A DNA stretch of 64,000 bases from Niebla homalea (GCA_019925105.1 JAHGAU010000020.1:620001-684000); one strand, 5' to 3'; positions 23,168-35,970 are shown, counted from the first letter of the stretch. A program made the numbers and translations. The notes: generated by a model not told the origin, from the letters alone.

Positions 23168-23712
23168 ACGAGAACCGCTTTTAACGTCTTTTCTTTTTGA
23201 ACAGTGGACTTTCTGCTCTTCTCCTCTTCACATCAAAAGTGTTTTGATCCTTGGCGCATCTTGTGATGCTTCGGAGAAATCATGTCTGCGGAGAAAATTT
23301 GAAGGATTCCCCAGACGCTTGCTATAGCTGGGAGCGTCTTGTACAAGTCTCTAGACTGACATCTTGTCTTGTAAGCCAACTCGTTCCTCGCGCATCCGCA
23401 TGACCTGGGCATATCCAGTATGACCGATTTCGACACCTTCGTCAAGTCTATGTGCATCAAGCCCACCTGAAATGCATACATTGAAGTATGTGGATCCACC
23501 AGATGGATCCTGAAATGTCTTAGAGTAAGTCATCGCCCTTACTTATCCCATGGCCTAAATCGGTTAGCGGGGACATTAGAAATGCCGAGGTCTTTTGTCA
23601 TTGAAGGATCCCCACATCCACCACGTTCTCCTGTACCAACTCTCACTCGCAAACATTCAAGATTTAATGCTCCAGGCTCCTTTGTCCTTCTTATCATTTC
23701 ATAATACAAGTT
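23168..23712. other. Intergenic between THI80 and the thiolase gene
   Basis: This is about 545 bases with the THI80 3' UTR and the thiolase promoter. The minus-strand ORFs 23233-23499 and 23539-23988 carry no motif; the second lies antisense to the thiolase start. Confidence 0.4.
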
Positions 23713-25124
23713 ATGGCTGCGGAAAGACTGAACTCCATTCTCAGCCATCTCTCGCCCAGCAAGAGCGGTCTCGCCGCCATGTATCCCTCCCTCTCCCCCT
23801 CCTTCATCCGGCGCATTTACTGACGGAATCTTAGAACACAGAAGAACCCTGACGATGTCGTCATCACACTTGCCATTCGAACCCCTCTTGCCAAAGCCTT
23901 CAAAGGTGGAATGAAAGACACAGGCTTGGATTACATGGTCTATCAGACACTGAAGCAAGTCATTCAAAGATCCAACATCGACCCGCAAATCGTAGAAGAC
24001 GTCTGTTTAGGAAATGTACATTCTTCTACTTCTATTCGCAGACCACTGCTGAACATGGTCCAGGTCAATAACGGCAAAGCTGCCTACATCGCCCGCGCGG
24101 CCGCCCTTGCTGCTGGCTTGCCGAACACCTCAGCTGCTGCGAGTGTGAACCGATTCTGCTCTTCGGGCTTGAAAGCAGTCCAGGATGTTGCGAATCAAAT
24201 CTCGTGTGGTAGCATTGAATGTGGTATAGCCATCGGTGCGGAGTCAATGTCTGCTGGTGGCGATAACGTATCTCCCTTCCACGAAGCCATCATGAAGAAT
24301 CAGGAATCGGCAGACTGCATGCAACCTATGGGACAGACATCGGAAAACGTCGGCAACGACTTTGACATAAGCAGAGAGCAGCAAGACAGATTCGCGGCCC
24401 AAAGTTATCAACGGGCGGAACGGGCACAAAAAGCCGGGTGGTTTGACGATGAGATCTACCCATTTGTGACAACAGTCAAGGATCCCAAGACCGGTGATGA
24501 GCAAAAGGTCACGTTGACAAAAGATGAGGGACCAAGATATGGGACCACATTCGAGAGTCTGCAGAAGATTCGGCCAGCATTTCCCGCCTTTGGGGATAAG
24601 AGTACGGGTGGTAATTCGAGTCAGGTCACAGATGGAGGTGTGTTCCACAAATTCCATCAATATTACCGAGCAGTACTCACGCGTTAAGGACAGCTGCTGC
24701 GGTGCTGCTGATGAAGCGATCAAAAGCACTAGAAATGAATCAGCCCATTCTCGCCAAGTTCGTTGGCGCCACGGTAGCAGGTGTCGCCCCTCGAATAATG
24801 GGCATCGGACCATCTCTCGCTATCCCCAAGCTCCTCGGCAAGTTCCATCTCAACTTAGCAACCGACATTGACCTCATCGAAATCAACGAGGCCTTCGCAT
24901 CCATGGCCGTCTACTGCACAAAGGTCTTGGGCATTGACCCAAGCAAGTTGAATGTTCGTGGTGGCGCCATAGCGCTGGGTCATCCACTTGGCGCAACAGG
25001 CGCGAGGCAGATATGCACAGGCTTGAGCGAATGTAGGCGGCAGAAGAAGAAGATCTTGTTGACGTCGATGTGCATTGGGACTGGGCAAGGCATGGCAGGT
25101 CTGTTTGTAAACGAACAGCTGTAA
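23713..25124 (+). CDS. Peroxisomal 3-ketoacyl-CoA thiolase with PTS2 signal
   Basis: This enzyme catalyses the last step of beta-oxidation, splitting 3-ketoacyl-CoA to acetyl-CoA. Exons are 23713-23780, 23835-24015, 24064-24637 and 24694-25124, giving 417 residues. The N-terminus MAAERLNSILSHL holds a PTS2 motif of the form R-L-x5-H-L, so import by PEX7 into peroxisomes is expected. Thiolase signatures are present: the acyl-accepting Cys in SVNRFCSSGLKAVQ, the NEAFASMA segment, His in GGAIALGHPLGATGARQ, and the second catalytic Cys in TSMCIGTGQGMA. CMQPMGQTSENV matches the cap-loop region. Exon 1 ends just after the signal, so the signal is a near-separate coding unit. The C-terminus (NEQL) has no PTS1. 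Confidence 0.94.
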
Positions 25125-26554
25125 GTCTCAGGTAAGTCAATTCGTCATGTATAAAGACTTTCATGTACAAAATGGAGCACGTGAACCAAATGTGACTATG
25201 CACTACGCAGGGATCGTCCATGTCCACGCCGCTCCTTCTCCTTTTATCCGTTGTCCTTATAGCTTTCGCTATGGCCAAGACTTAATACGTTCACTTGCTC
25301 TTCTCTTCTGGAGGATACTTTTACCACCCAATCCCCATTGCAAACTTGTGTGAGGGCTGTAGGTTCTGGAAAAACTCTTCGTTCTACTTCAATCTCGCCA
25401 CCATTTGCCCAAGAGCCAAGAACAATGAGAAGCCCAGAGGATCCATGAAAATACGGCAACATCACTGTAGGGTCTAAGTAGCTCATAGCTCACAGACATA
25501 CAAAGAGGCAACAGATGATTTTAATTTTCGGCATACCTCAGCGACCCCATTACTTGACACTTGGCTTCATTTTCAATTCACAACCTCAACATTCACTCTA
25601 TCATCCTGGTAGCCAATCCTATCGCCAGCCCATGGCCATCATAACAGGTGACCTCACCGTATCATTGAACACTCGCCGTCCCACACTCTTTTATCATTTC
25701 AGCTCCCTTCCCAAGCTCGCTGCAAAACACAATGATCTGAGGATACGGTGGTACAGGATTGTTCGCTGCGCAAATGAAGCCTTGCTGTCTGACAATGTCG
25801 TCGTGAGGTGTTGCCAGCTCCTTAGAAACCTCTATCGATGACCTCAGGCATGGAGCACCCTGGTTCCAGATGGGCATGCCAGCCATTCGCACATCTTGAA
25901 TGGTTGACTTGCACATTATTCTGCTACTATAGATCTGTTTGCACCACCAAAGGTTCCGCGTCATTCCACTTTCATATGCTGGCTGGTTACGTGGTTGGAT
26001 GCGCCGTGAGCAAAGGTGTGGTTAGATTCTACGGCCCATGGTCAACTGAACGACGCCTTTCCACCTATGTCATTGGGACTAATGAATGCATCATGACCAC
26101 CACGACCAGTTCTGGATTTACAGGTGTACTAGTCACCCGTCTTCGTGCGGAGGGTGTTCTAGCCTGGACCTTTCATCAGCAATCCCGCTCGTCAGGGCGG
26201 GTTCAGGAGGCGCGTAAAGGTTAAGGGACCGAGGACAAAAAGACATACAACATGCCGGTGGTGAAAGAGCATCATCATCAGGAGACCTAATCCGTCAGCG
26301 GTCCTTCACCAAGTCAGCGGGTGATTACGATAAGTGGGATGGCCTGAGAAGGGGACGCGTCTGGGTAGCAAACCCTCCATGAAGCACCTCAAAAACCTTG
26401 GCATACATCCTCTTTTGCGATGCAGAGGAACAAATAGCAAAAGAGAAAGCCCACCATGCGTCACGGTAGGGTAACTCTCAGGGGATTTCAACCCTATTCG
26501 AGGTGTAGTGAAGCCTGGGAGTATCGCCTACTCTTCCAAATATTAATGGAATTC

Positions 26555-26612
26555 GCCCTTTGCGGGATTCGAACCAGCAACCTCAGCCCGACAGCCGAGA
26601 TTCAGCTGACAA
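26555..26612 (-). pseudogene. tRNA-like 3' fragment (probable tRNA remnant)
   Basis: On the minus strand a B-box-like GGTTCGAATCC lies in a near-complete T arm (5-base stem with one mismatch around TTCGAAT). Upstream is an imperfect hairpin resembling an anticodon arm (CTCGG and CTGAG, eight-base loop). The expected 5' acceptor strand complementary to AAAGGGC is not found upstream, so this is at best the 3' half of a tRNA or a tRNA-derived element. Confidence 0.3.
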
Positions 26613-28003
26613 GTGGATCAGTGCGGAACATAGTGTCAAGGAGATAACTCTCCTACGAGACCCATGGACTTGAATACCGCTATGGAACTTGCTTCGCTGC
26701 TTCATTACGGAGGTACAGGTTTTATTTTGGGATATATACTGCACCTTTGTTTTGGTAGTTTCCTCATCTTTTCGGCAGCAACGCTTCATTCTTGGTTACA
26801 ATCTTGCAGTTATGTACCCGATACACCTGCAGGTCGCTCACATCTTGATACCATAATTTCGAACATATTTTGAAGTTATTGACTGCATACTTGTATGCAT
26901 TACATACTCTCTACTCTATCAAAACCATATCAATTAGCTGCGTCTGCACTCAAGTTCATGCCCAATGATTGTATCGAGTGCATTGTTCAAGTCTAGGGGA
27001 ATGCATACCCTCTACTGGAGCACTTGATATCACCCCGCTTTGATCATCTCTCCGTATGATCATCCTCGCAACCTTCCATATGATGCGGTGGACTCCTGCA
27101 TTGACAAGCGCGGATTGGATTGACGATCAATTGGTCCCCTGCATAGCCGAGTCACTCCATCTAACCACCAAAGTCCCGAGCATCATATCCGGTCACACCC
27201 CCCCAACCAATCCAGTATCCTGCAACCTCTGCCACCGACCCAACTGCAATCTAACTTGACACTTGCATAGTATCATCTAGCACATTCACACTCTGGTGCA
27301 TTTAAGGGAGTCATCCCAACATCATCTTATTACTTCCCAGGGTTTGGCTAGACAGTTCGATAGATGTGGTGATATTAGAGGTAGGTGGTTGGTTTTCCAA
27401 ATCGCTCATCAAGAAAGTAGGTCTGGGGATAGCGTTGGAAGACGACGATTCGGGCATTCATTGTTGGATTATTGGGTTGCCAGGGCGGGAGGAACGAGTG
27501 AGTGTTGGGAAGCGAATGAACCCTGAATCTCGTCCGGAGTACAAGGGTGGCGGTGAGGGCACGCAAGCAAGCGAGCAGTCAGTGTTCTTTCCTTTCCTCG
27601 GAGAGGACCTTATTGGCGGGGAACGATTCGAGCACATGCCCGGTGATCCAGGTCATGACTGTTAAGAGATCGGGAGTCATGGCAAGGGGAATGAATAGGT
27701 AGTCTGGAGTCTGGGAGTCTTATTCTGAATTGCTCGCTCGCTCGCGGCCGCTGGTTTGAAATTCCAGGGAATTTCAGGATCCTCCGTAAATATATACACA
27801 AGAAAGGGAAAATTTAAAAAAAATGCCAGCCACTGACGCCTCGCTGGCCACCCCCTTCATTGGTTGCTTTCGCATGAGAGTCCGCCCACATTAAGAAACC
27901 CATCTCAAACTCCACTTCTTTCTCCCTTTCCAATCAATCCCATGCCGCACAACAGTCAACTTTTCAACTCCCATTCTCTCGCGCCCATTCGCTTGCTTTT
28001 CCG

Positions 28004-28033
28004 TCGCATCGCATCGCATCGCATCGCATCGCA
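28004..28033. repeat. Pentanucleotide microsatellite (TCGCA)6
   Basis: Six perfect copies of TCGCA lie about 47 bases beyond the stop of the RDS1-like gene, probably in its 3' UTR. Confidence 0.9.
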
Positions 28034-28079
28034 CCATGCCCACCCAACACAAGCGATCAAATCAAGTCGTTGATTGTTT

Positions 28080-29152
28080 TCAAGCAGCAGCAACCTCCAT
28101 GACACCCGGCCCGGCAACCAGCCCTGCCTCGCCGGCTCCCAGCATCGCGCTCTGCAACACCACATAATTCAACCCTTCCTGCACACCCGCGGGGACCAGG
28201 CCCGTCCATCCACCCTTCCCGTTGGGCTTGACGGTGAAGGGCAGGGCCTCACCGTCAGCAGTGGTGGGGAGTACCGCGCCAGTAATGTCGTTGGTTGGCT
28301 CGGCTTGGACTGGCGTCAGTGTGATTGTCTGACCGGCCTTGAGCGGCGAGAGGGCCGAGGCGGAGAGGGACATTGTGGGATGGGTCGTAATGGCGATAGC
28401 CGGGTTGGATGCAGGGCAGTAAGCTACGAGTGGGCGGAACAGCGTGCCGGATTCGCCCAAGGTCAAGGGTGCGTAGTTGGATGTCGGGGCGAGGTTTGTG
28501 TTGGCGCGGAGGGTGGCGGAGTTGGCGGTAGAGGACTCGAGGAGGGAGTGAATGAGGGATTTGTCGTCGTTGGTGGTTAAGGTGGGGAGCAGGGCCGTGT
28601 ACGTTGACGTGAGAAGGCCTGAAGTTGGGGTTAATTGATTTTTTCCTGTCCCATGTGCCAATGGGGTTGAAGCCAAGGGAAGATGAGAAGGGTAAAAATG
28701 GCAGGCCATGAAGAAGGATAGAAAATCGACTGACCTTCGAATTGCTCGGTGAACAATGCCCATCCAAAGGCGCCCTCCACACCGCCCCAATTGAAGGTGC
28801 ATCCCCCGGGCACAGTCTCACCAGCATGGATGATTGCATTGCTGATCGACTCTGCGTTGCCAGCTGTAGACGAGGCGATGCCCTCAACAGTCGAGTACAA
28901 TGGATTCTTGAGACCAGCATTGACGAAGTCGCAATCGCTATAGTTCTTCACAGCTTGTGAATAGAGAGCGAAGTGGGCAGACTCGAGCAAGAGAACGTAG
29001 TTGAGCTTTTGGACCTCGGTGAGGCCACCGCTTGGGGTCGATCCCCAGTTGACTGGAGAGGCATCACGCTCAAAGAAGGAGATGGGTGAAGCAAAGATGG
29101 TGGTGCTCAAGAGGACTGTAGTTGAAGCGAAGAGGGAGATTGGTGCATACAT
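28080..29152 (-). CDS. Secreted ferritin-like protein, RDS1 type
   Basis: Exons are 29152-28735 and 28618-28080, giving 318 residues. The N-terminus MYAPISLFASTTVLLSTTIF is a signal peptide. The ferritin-like helical domain appears as LTEVQKLNYVLLLESAHFAL followed by YSQAVKNYSDCDF, with acidic and His residues typical of the fold. GAFGWALFTEQFEGLLTSTY crosses the intron. The C-terminal part is beta-rich (ALSPLKAGQTITLTPVQA and on), as in fungal stress-response Rds1 proteins. The domain resembles metal-binding ferritin-like proteins of secreted fungal families. Binding of metal is not shown by sequence alone. The start is the ATG with a clean signal sequence; further upstream codons lack an ATG. 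Confidence 0.87.
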
Positions 29153-31353
29153 CTTGACTTGAAGAGAAAGTTGGTTTAGCGGGAGAAGTTGAGTCCGGGA
29201 AGTAAAGATTAATGAGAGGATGTCAAGTTGTGTGAGGATGAGGTGATGAGGATGGTTGGAGAGATGTGAGCTCAAGTAGAGAGACGAAGGTGGAGAGCAG
29301 TGAAGTACGTAGAGAGGGTGGTGAAGGTGAGGGTGAGAGGAAAGATTGGAGAAGGGAATGTGGGATGAATGATGAAAAGGAAAGGAGGCAGCTCTTTTAA
29401 GGAAATTACAAGATGTCAACCTCGAGCTTCTAGACCCTTCCCGTGGGGTAGCTGTAGCTTTATCGTGAAGCCACTCCGCCTTCCTGACCGATCCCTACGC
29501 ATGATGCGATGTTCTGTCATTTGATTGGCAATCAGATATCCGGTAGCGGAGCTGGCAGCGAGAGGGAGCAGCCGAGCAGTATTGAACCATGTCCGTCACA
29601 TGGGTGTGACACTTTAGATTCTTGTCTCCACACCTCCACACCCTGGTTTCTGCTGTCAAGCAAGCATTCCAAATCCCGTCAGATATGACAGCTCGAATGC
29701 TTCCTGTGCTGATGTTCCAGGGAAACCTGGTAGCCAATTCCCTCACCGGCTCCATGCATGCAAAGGGGAAAAACCAGGATAAGCTCCAGCTCACTGTAGA
29801 GCTTCAAGCTCGAGTGAATAATTCATTCAATCTCGAAGTACTTTGCCTTCCCATGGGTTCATCATAACGACAAATTACTCCCAGAATCCCACAACCATTC
29901 AGACGTCGTTGCTGCTCATTTGGTACCTTCAATTGCCAATTCAGGGGTCAATGTAATGAGAAAAGGCAAGCTTGGGGGAAGATGTGATGTTGAAAAACAG
30001 CGCCTGCATCACCCAATTGGCTGCAGCAGCCAGAGACTAATTTACCGCCAATCCTTGCCTTCCCGCAGTCCGCCGCCTATACAACATAAGTGCCGGTCCA
30101 GACCGCAAATGCACCAAGTGCAAAAAAGAACATTACCCCTAAAGCCTGGGGAATGGTTAAGTGGAAAGGAATCAATTAACAACACCCCATTTAGATTTGC
30201 ACGTGGGACGTTTGCGGCCATCGACTCCCAAGTGACCTTACTTGCGCTTTAAGTTTGAGATTAGCCGACTCATGTTATCTAGAGCATTTGAGATGCCTGC
30301 ATTAGCCTGTGCATCGGGTGATAAGCTTGACCCTCTTACAAGAAGGCAGGGAAGCCCAAATCTGACCACCACCGAGTTTTGGCAGGATCCAGACATCCAC
30401 GATACCAGAGGGTGACGGAATACGTGGGACCTTTGGTTCCGCGCCGAAGAGGGGGCACTTCGAGTGGATCAGTACCGCGCTCATATGACCTTTGATCGGA
30501 AAACTCCTGGTAAGGGGGAATGCTGTTTGGGTCCTGATCTATCTTAAGCGTTTTAGTTGTTCTGAAAACTAAGATTGAGAGCTGCAGACTCATCGGAACT
30601 TCGTAAGACTGTAGAATGGAAGGGTGCGGAGACAAAGGTACCACGAATTCCGTCACCCTCTGGTGGATGTGATGAAACGTATCGTGGATGTCTGGAATTC
30701 TGGATACGAGCTCTGCAGCTGGACTAGGCTCAATTGGAGCCGCTGAGCAGGAGCGGAGCGGAGCGATGATCACGAGAGGCTAGAGAGGCCGTATTGAGCG
30801 TTTTTTGCGCAGCGCTCGATGATGGGACAAGTAGGGATATTTGACCTAGCAAATGGCATCGACAAAACTCCCGCAGCAGTTCCTTGGGTGATCATCTTGG
30901 TGAGGCGTACCGTCGAGATCATGGCCGTCCAAAGAAGACACGTGGGAAGTGGGAAATATAAGCCATGCCAGACGGAGTAGTCTGCAACGATACACTTTTT
31001 GCCAAGACTGGCGACTGCGCTACTGTAAACGTCTTGCTATTAAAAAAGCTTGGAATTCTCCGAGGAAATAGTGAGCAGTGAGAGAATATTCAGATGATTG
31101 GTAGACTTGTCCACACTTCATAGAATTGAATTTATTGTGTTCTTGCCCTATGACGGGTGCGAGGTTTCAGTCAACAGCCGTCATTAATGTACAGGAAGTA
31201 CCCTGCACCGAGGCTGCCCATGTGTCGACAAGATATTAACCACCTTCGTTACCTCACCGTCGTGAAGGTAAGCGAGAATGTGCGCCACGTAGTAAGCTTC
31301 AATCCATCGCGTTCCAACCAGTGCCAACCCCGAGATCAAACCAATCAAGCCAC
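29153..31353. other. Intergenic, promoter of the RDS1-like gene and gene-poor sequence
   Basis: This is about 2.2 kb. The 250 bases next to 29152 are rich in GA/GT on the plus strand (CT-rich on the coding strand), as in strong fungal promoters. A frame at 30336-30773 (-) is open for 145 codons but starts with GTG and has no domain. I call no gene. The phrase gagcggagcggagcg at 30,751-30,765 is a short repeat. Confidence 0.4.
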
Positions 31354-32225
31354 TTACAAGATGTAAGCAGCGAGACCGAGAACACCACCGAGACCGAAGC
31401 CAGCGGCGGCACGGGCAGCACCACCGGTGAATGGGGATGGAGCAGCAGTTGTGGGTGCCACTGGCGCAGCAGTACCAGCAGACGTACCAACAGCGGGGGC
31501 ACCTGCAGCCGGGGTGGTGGCAGCGGGAGCTGATGGGGTGATGACACTCGTGACTGGAACGACGGTTGGTTGAGTGAAGGGGCCGTTGGTGACGGTGACT
31601 GTCTGGCCAGCTGAGGTGGCAACATAGGTCGCAGTTGTGGTTGGGCCAGGCACAATGACAGTTGTGGGGCTGGAGAGAACGGTGGTGTAGCTTGAAACAA
31701 CAGTGGTGCTGGTGCTGACACTGGTCAGGGTGGCTGGGACACCAGGTGTCAGGACAGTGGCAGTGGTCGTTGGGCATGGGCAGTTGGTGGCGGTGACGGT
31801 TTGTCCGGCAGTGGCGGTGTAAGTCACGTTGTTGATGGGGAATGTGGTGGCGGCCGGGCAAACAGTGACAAAAGTGCTGACAACGTTGGTCAAGGTCGAG
31901 GTGAATGGGGTCGCAGTCGTTGTGCCGGTGACCGTGCAAGGGCAAGGGAAGGTCAAGGTGGTTGACTGGTACTTCTGTCAGGATTTCGTCTTCTGCGTTC
32001 CCCTTCACCGTCTTCACTTACCGACGTGACGGTGTAGGTCTTGTTGTCCTGGGTAACGGTGGTGGGCGTGGGGCAGACTTGAGTGTAAGTCGTGAGGACC
32101 TTAGTGGTCGTGACTGGTACACCTCCACCAACGGCGGTCGCGGCGGTCGAAGCGGTCATGGAGTAGTTTCCGTTCCATGCTTGGGCAACGCCAGCAATGG
32201 CGGCGAGAGCGAGGAATGACTGCAT
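31354..32225 (-). CDS. SED1-like GPI-anchored cell wall protein, Ser/Thr-rich
   Basis: Exons are 32225-32022 and 31965-31354, giving 271 residues. The N-terminus MQSFLALAAIAGVAQAWNG is a signal peptide. Two copies of a repeat follow: CPTPTTVTQDNKTYTVTS then TTLTFPCPCTV, and CPAATTFPINNVTYTATA then VTATNCPCPTT. These match the Cys-containing repeats of yeast SED1/SPI1 wall proteins (CPEPTT, NGKTYTV, DCPC). The rest is Ser/Thr/Pro/Ala-rich, likely O-glycosylated. The C-terminus (GGAARAAAGFGLGGVLGLAAYIL) is a GPI-attachment signal. Such proteins are linked to wall glucan and protect stationary or stressed cells. The intron falls inside the first repeat. Confidence 0.86.
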
Positions 32226-34668
32226 TTTGGATGTGGATGTCGTAAAGACGGGTTGTATTATTAAAAAAGCTGTATAAGTTGGAGATTAAGTAGAGCAAGA
32301 AGCTGCTATGAAGTGTGAAAACGCGAGAAAATTAGCAACAAGTACTTAGCGAGTGACTGTTTGTAGGATGAAGAAAGAAAGAAGTACTTGAGGGAAGGAG
32401 ACGGGCTTTATGAGAAAGCTCTGCTGACGAAGATTCACAAACCTAGCATCATGCGGCTACAGGGATGTGGGAGATTTGGTAGGAGCGGCCAGGGGTAAGG
32501 CATGACTGAGCCAGATCTTGGACTCGTATATTAATATTCCATGCTTAGCCTAGACACTAATTTTGGGACCAACAGAGGCTTCACGAAGCATGTCAACCAA
32601 TCAGAAGCTGCCGGTCTTCCAATTCTAGGTTTAATCCGTAATGAGCGTTCAATTACCCCAAACGGTCGATGAATAATCAAGCCTTTGCGAAATTGCTGGT
32701 CGGCAAACTCTTCAGCGGCTTACTGCATCAAGCCAAGTTGTACGCCTTTCCGCCGCTTCACAGCAGCTCGCAATCAATTTTAAGATTAAACACACCCAAA
32801 AACACCAGTAACAACACGGAACACGAGTGAATTCGTGAAAGGCTGACTTTTGCTCCTGATGATCGCTGTTTGTCTTCCACGGTGCCTTCCGTCATTTCCT
32901 CCGAAGCCTCAAAAGACAAAGGTCTCTCTCTGTCCAAGATTATTCCCCAGCTCGCTCGCTTTTACTGCAAGGATGAGTGCAGTGGTGCAGGGCATGCAGC
33001 AAATTCTAGCCTCGCCAATTATAAATGATCTCCCGGCAAGCCCCTGACGGCCGTTGGTAGGGTGTGGAGCCTTACTCGGAACTAAGCCCAAAACGTCTGT
33101 AGCGCGAGGGGTTTTCAACCGTTGGAGCCCATTCCCCCTGCCAAGCCTGATTCATCCGAATGACCCGGATTCCCTTTGTCATTGGTGATTGGTCACGCTG
33201 GCAGGGCCTCAGGACTGCACGACGTGGGCAAAATAGAAGATGGTTCGGTCGGCAAATTTACTACCACTTTTGCTTTTTATGATTCCACTGGCCGCATTGG
33301 AACCATAATTTCCGCGCGATCAATCAAATTCAGGAAGACAGGACACAAAAAAACATCTCCGCTCCCACGTGATTCTTTACGAAGTCGCAAGATGTTTGAT
33401 CATTTATACGGATTAGGCTTTCCAGAGTACGAGGCTGGCCATCTGCGATTTTTGCCCCTTGCTGATAATCGAATTGAGATCTAAAAAGGCACTCTCCGGT
33501 ATCACAGTTTCAGCCTTGGCGCCACCAGCGCACCGATGTTACCCTCCAATTATTTATCATTTCGCCGACGCATGGATGTTTCCTGCGATCCTACGGAGAT
33601 GTACAGTAGTGCCTCGTATTTAGACAAGTACAATTCCACGCCGTGCTGCAAATGCCTCGCAAAGTCATTCCTCCGGCTACGCGCCACAAAGTAGGGTACG
33701 GACTGACAGAGATAGGAAGCAGTCTATAGGAAGCAATCTGTGGGAGTGATCTCAAAGCTTTGGACTTCAGAGTGCTCACTCTCTTTTCACAAGTCAGGAG
33801 CATAAGAAACCTCATGTCTTGTTAACAGCGAGCCAAAACATGCCAAGTATCTTTTATCCTGCATGTAACAGGAAATGCAAGGTCACTCCTTTTGCTTATG
33901 ATGCAGCAGTCATGCAATTTCGCCCCCCATCTCTTTTCCCTGCCTGCGTATTCCTTTTGTGACAGCCTTTCCATTTGGATATTCTTGTTACCTAAAGCAG
34001 ATTGTCGGCAAAGCGAGGGATTTCGGACATTGAACCTTGAACAACCTCTCTATCAGGCTGCACTATACCGGGCGACAGATTGCATGCCTACTCCATCAAC
34101 TCATCCCATATAGGACATCGAAGGACGAAGGACATTTGGCAATCCTGTGAGGAGTAATGCATCGTGATCGACTTTATCGATCGTTGCCCGGAGGAGCCTG
34201 TAGGCGCTGGTTGGAAATGTGGGAGCATGTATCGACAAGGCAGTTATCACAATGGCTCTCGAGGTCCGCCGACTGGGAACCATGTTGCAGCATCTGGCAT
34301 CAACAAGAATTCTAGCTAGAGCGACCTTGGCTTTGAGCAGAAGGTCATGTAGTTGCGAGTAAATCGAACTAGCCGTGCCTTTTCATTGAACCGAGATACT
34401 TGTTCATCTTCATCCGGCGCTGAACTCCCATCCGTCTTCATGACTAAAATCATATATACTCCCGTACCCAAACTTCCGGAACACGTCTTTGGGTACCAAG
34501 TCGCTGCGTAGCTGCGGTGGCTGTGGTGGCGTGCAGTCTAGGCCTTGAAGGGTTTAGAGATAATTGAATCCCGATTTCGCCGAGCAACAATTTTTGAGCT
34601 CCATTAACCCGCCGACCAAAACCAAACCGACGTTATTGTTAAGCTTTCTCTGTACTTTTATTATCACA
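32226..34668. other. Long intergenic region
   Basis: This is about 2.4 kb between the divergent SED1-like and malate dehydrogenase genes. It should hold both promoters. The plus ORF 33176-33484 (102 codons) has no recognisable motif. I see no gene or repeat I can support. Confidence 0.4.
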
Positions 34669-35970
34669 ATGATGGCATCCCGCACCATGTCGAGACAGCT
34701 CTTCGGAGCCTGTCAGAGAAGGGCCTTCTCCGCAACAGCTAAGCAGGTATGCGGCTTTGAACTTCCAACTGGCTTAAATGATTGAGCCAGTACCGCATCT
34801 CCGAGAGTTCCGCTAACCTCTTTCAAGGCGTCGAAAGTAGCCATTCTGGGAGGAGCTGGTGGAATTGGGCAGCCATTGTCACTTCTGATGAAGCTCAACC
34901 CAAGAGTTACTGATCTCGCCATATACGATGTCAAAGGAGCACCAGGTCAATTAGAATACATCCAATTGGGACCACATTCGCTAACAATGTATAGGTGTCG
35001 CTGCCGATATTGGTCACATTAACACAAAGAGCACGGTGACGGGCTACGTTAAGGAACAGCTGGACGAGGCTCTGAAAGGCGCAGAGATTGTCCTGATTCC
35101 GGCTGGTGTACCAAGAAAGCCTGGCATGACCAGAGATGGTACGTCTCTCGCATGTCACCAATCTATTAGACCCTATGCCCCGAGCACGCTTCGATGCTGA
35201 TGTTCAGTACACAGACCTCTTCAACACCAACGCTTCGATTGTTCGCGACCTGGCCAAGGGCGTTGCTGCTTCCGCTCCGGAAGCTAATACTCTCGTAATC
35301 GCCAATCCCGTCAACAGCACGGTACCGATCACCGCCGAAGTCTTCAAAGCCATGAATGTCTATAACCCGAAGCGTCTCTTTGGCGTCACCACCCTGGATG
35401 TCGTCCGCGCAAGCCGCTTCATCTCCCAACATAAGGGGACTGATCCCGCGGATGAGAACATTACTGTGATTGGTGGTCACTCTGGCGCCACAATCGTGCC
35501 TTTGCTCAGCCAATCCGGCTACACCCTCGAAGGCGCCGACCTTGACAACTTTGTCAACCGAGTCCAGTTCGGAGGAGATGAGGTCGTCAAGGCGAAGGAT
35601 GGTACCGGCTCTGCTACCCTCTCAATGGCAATGGCGGGCGCACGGTTCGCCGAGTCATTGCTCAAGGCAGCCCAAGGCACCAAGGGAGTCGTTGAGCCAA
35701 CGTTTGTCGACAGCCCACTCTTCAAGAGCGAGGGGTTGGACTTCTTCGCCAGCAAGGTCGAGCTGGGACCAAATGGGGTTGAGAAGATCATGGAAGTTGG
35801 CTCAATCACGCCGAAAGAGCAGGAGATGTTGGAGACTTGCAAGGCGGATCTGAAGAAGAATATCGCAAAAGGTAAGCAGCCCCCCGAATCCACTCAACCC
35901 TAGCGTAAGAGAGCGTTTACTAATGTGTCTTTTGTGAGCAGGTGTCGAATTTGCCAAACAGAACCCATGA
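34669..35970 (+). CDS. MDH1: Malate dehydrogenase, mitochondrial
   Basis: This enzyme interconverts malate and oxaloacetate with NAD in the TCA cycle. Exons are 34669-34746, 34828-34945, 34995-35138, 35215-35871 and 35942-35970, giving 341 residues. The first 25 residues ([19 protein letters not shown]) form a mitochondrial presequence rich in Arg and Ser. Then comes the NAD-binding loop [19 protein letters not shown]. Substrate-binding Arg lie in [22 protein letters not shown] is present, and the catalytic His is in [13 protein letters not shown]. The C-terminus ends in [10 protein letters not shown], reached by a final 29-base exon. There is no C-terminal peroxisomal signal. Two consecutive ATGs open the frame; the first is used. 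Confidence 0.96.

Larger units (their letters stand above)
25125..28079. other. Gene-poor stretch of about 3 kb
   Basis: Many short ORFs occur on both strands, the longest from ATG being 25838-26224 (+, 128 codons), but none shows a domain, splice pattern or codon bias I trust. Apart from the tRNA-like remnant near 26,555-26,612 and the TCGCA repeat at the right end I see no feature here. Confidence 0.4.

Noticed and set aside
25838..26224. 128-codon ORF from ATG
   Set aside because: No domain, no biased codon use and no splice context; likely chance in a gene-poor stretch.
26555..26660. Functional tRNA gene on the minus strand
   Set aside because: The acceptor stem cannot be closed and the anticodon-like loop has eight bases, so only a remnant is reported.
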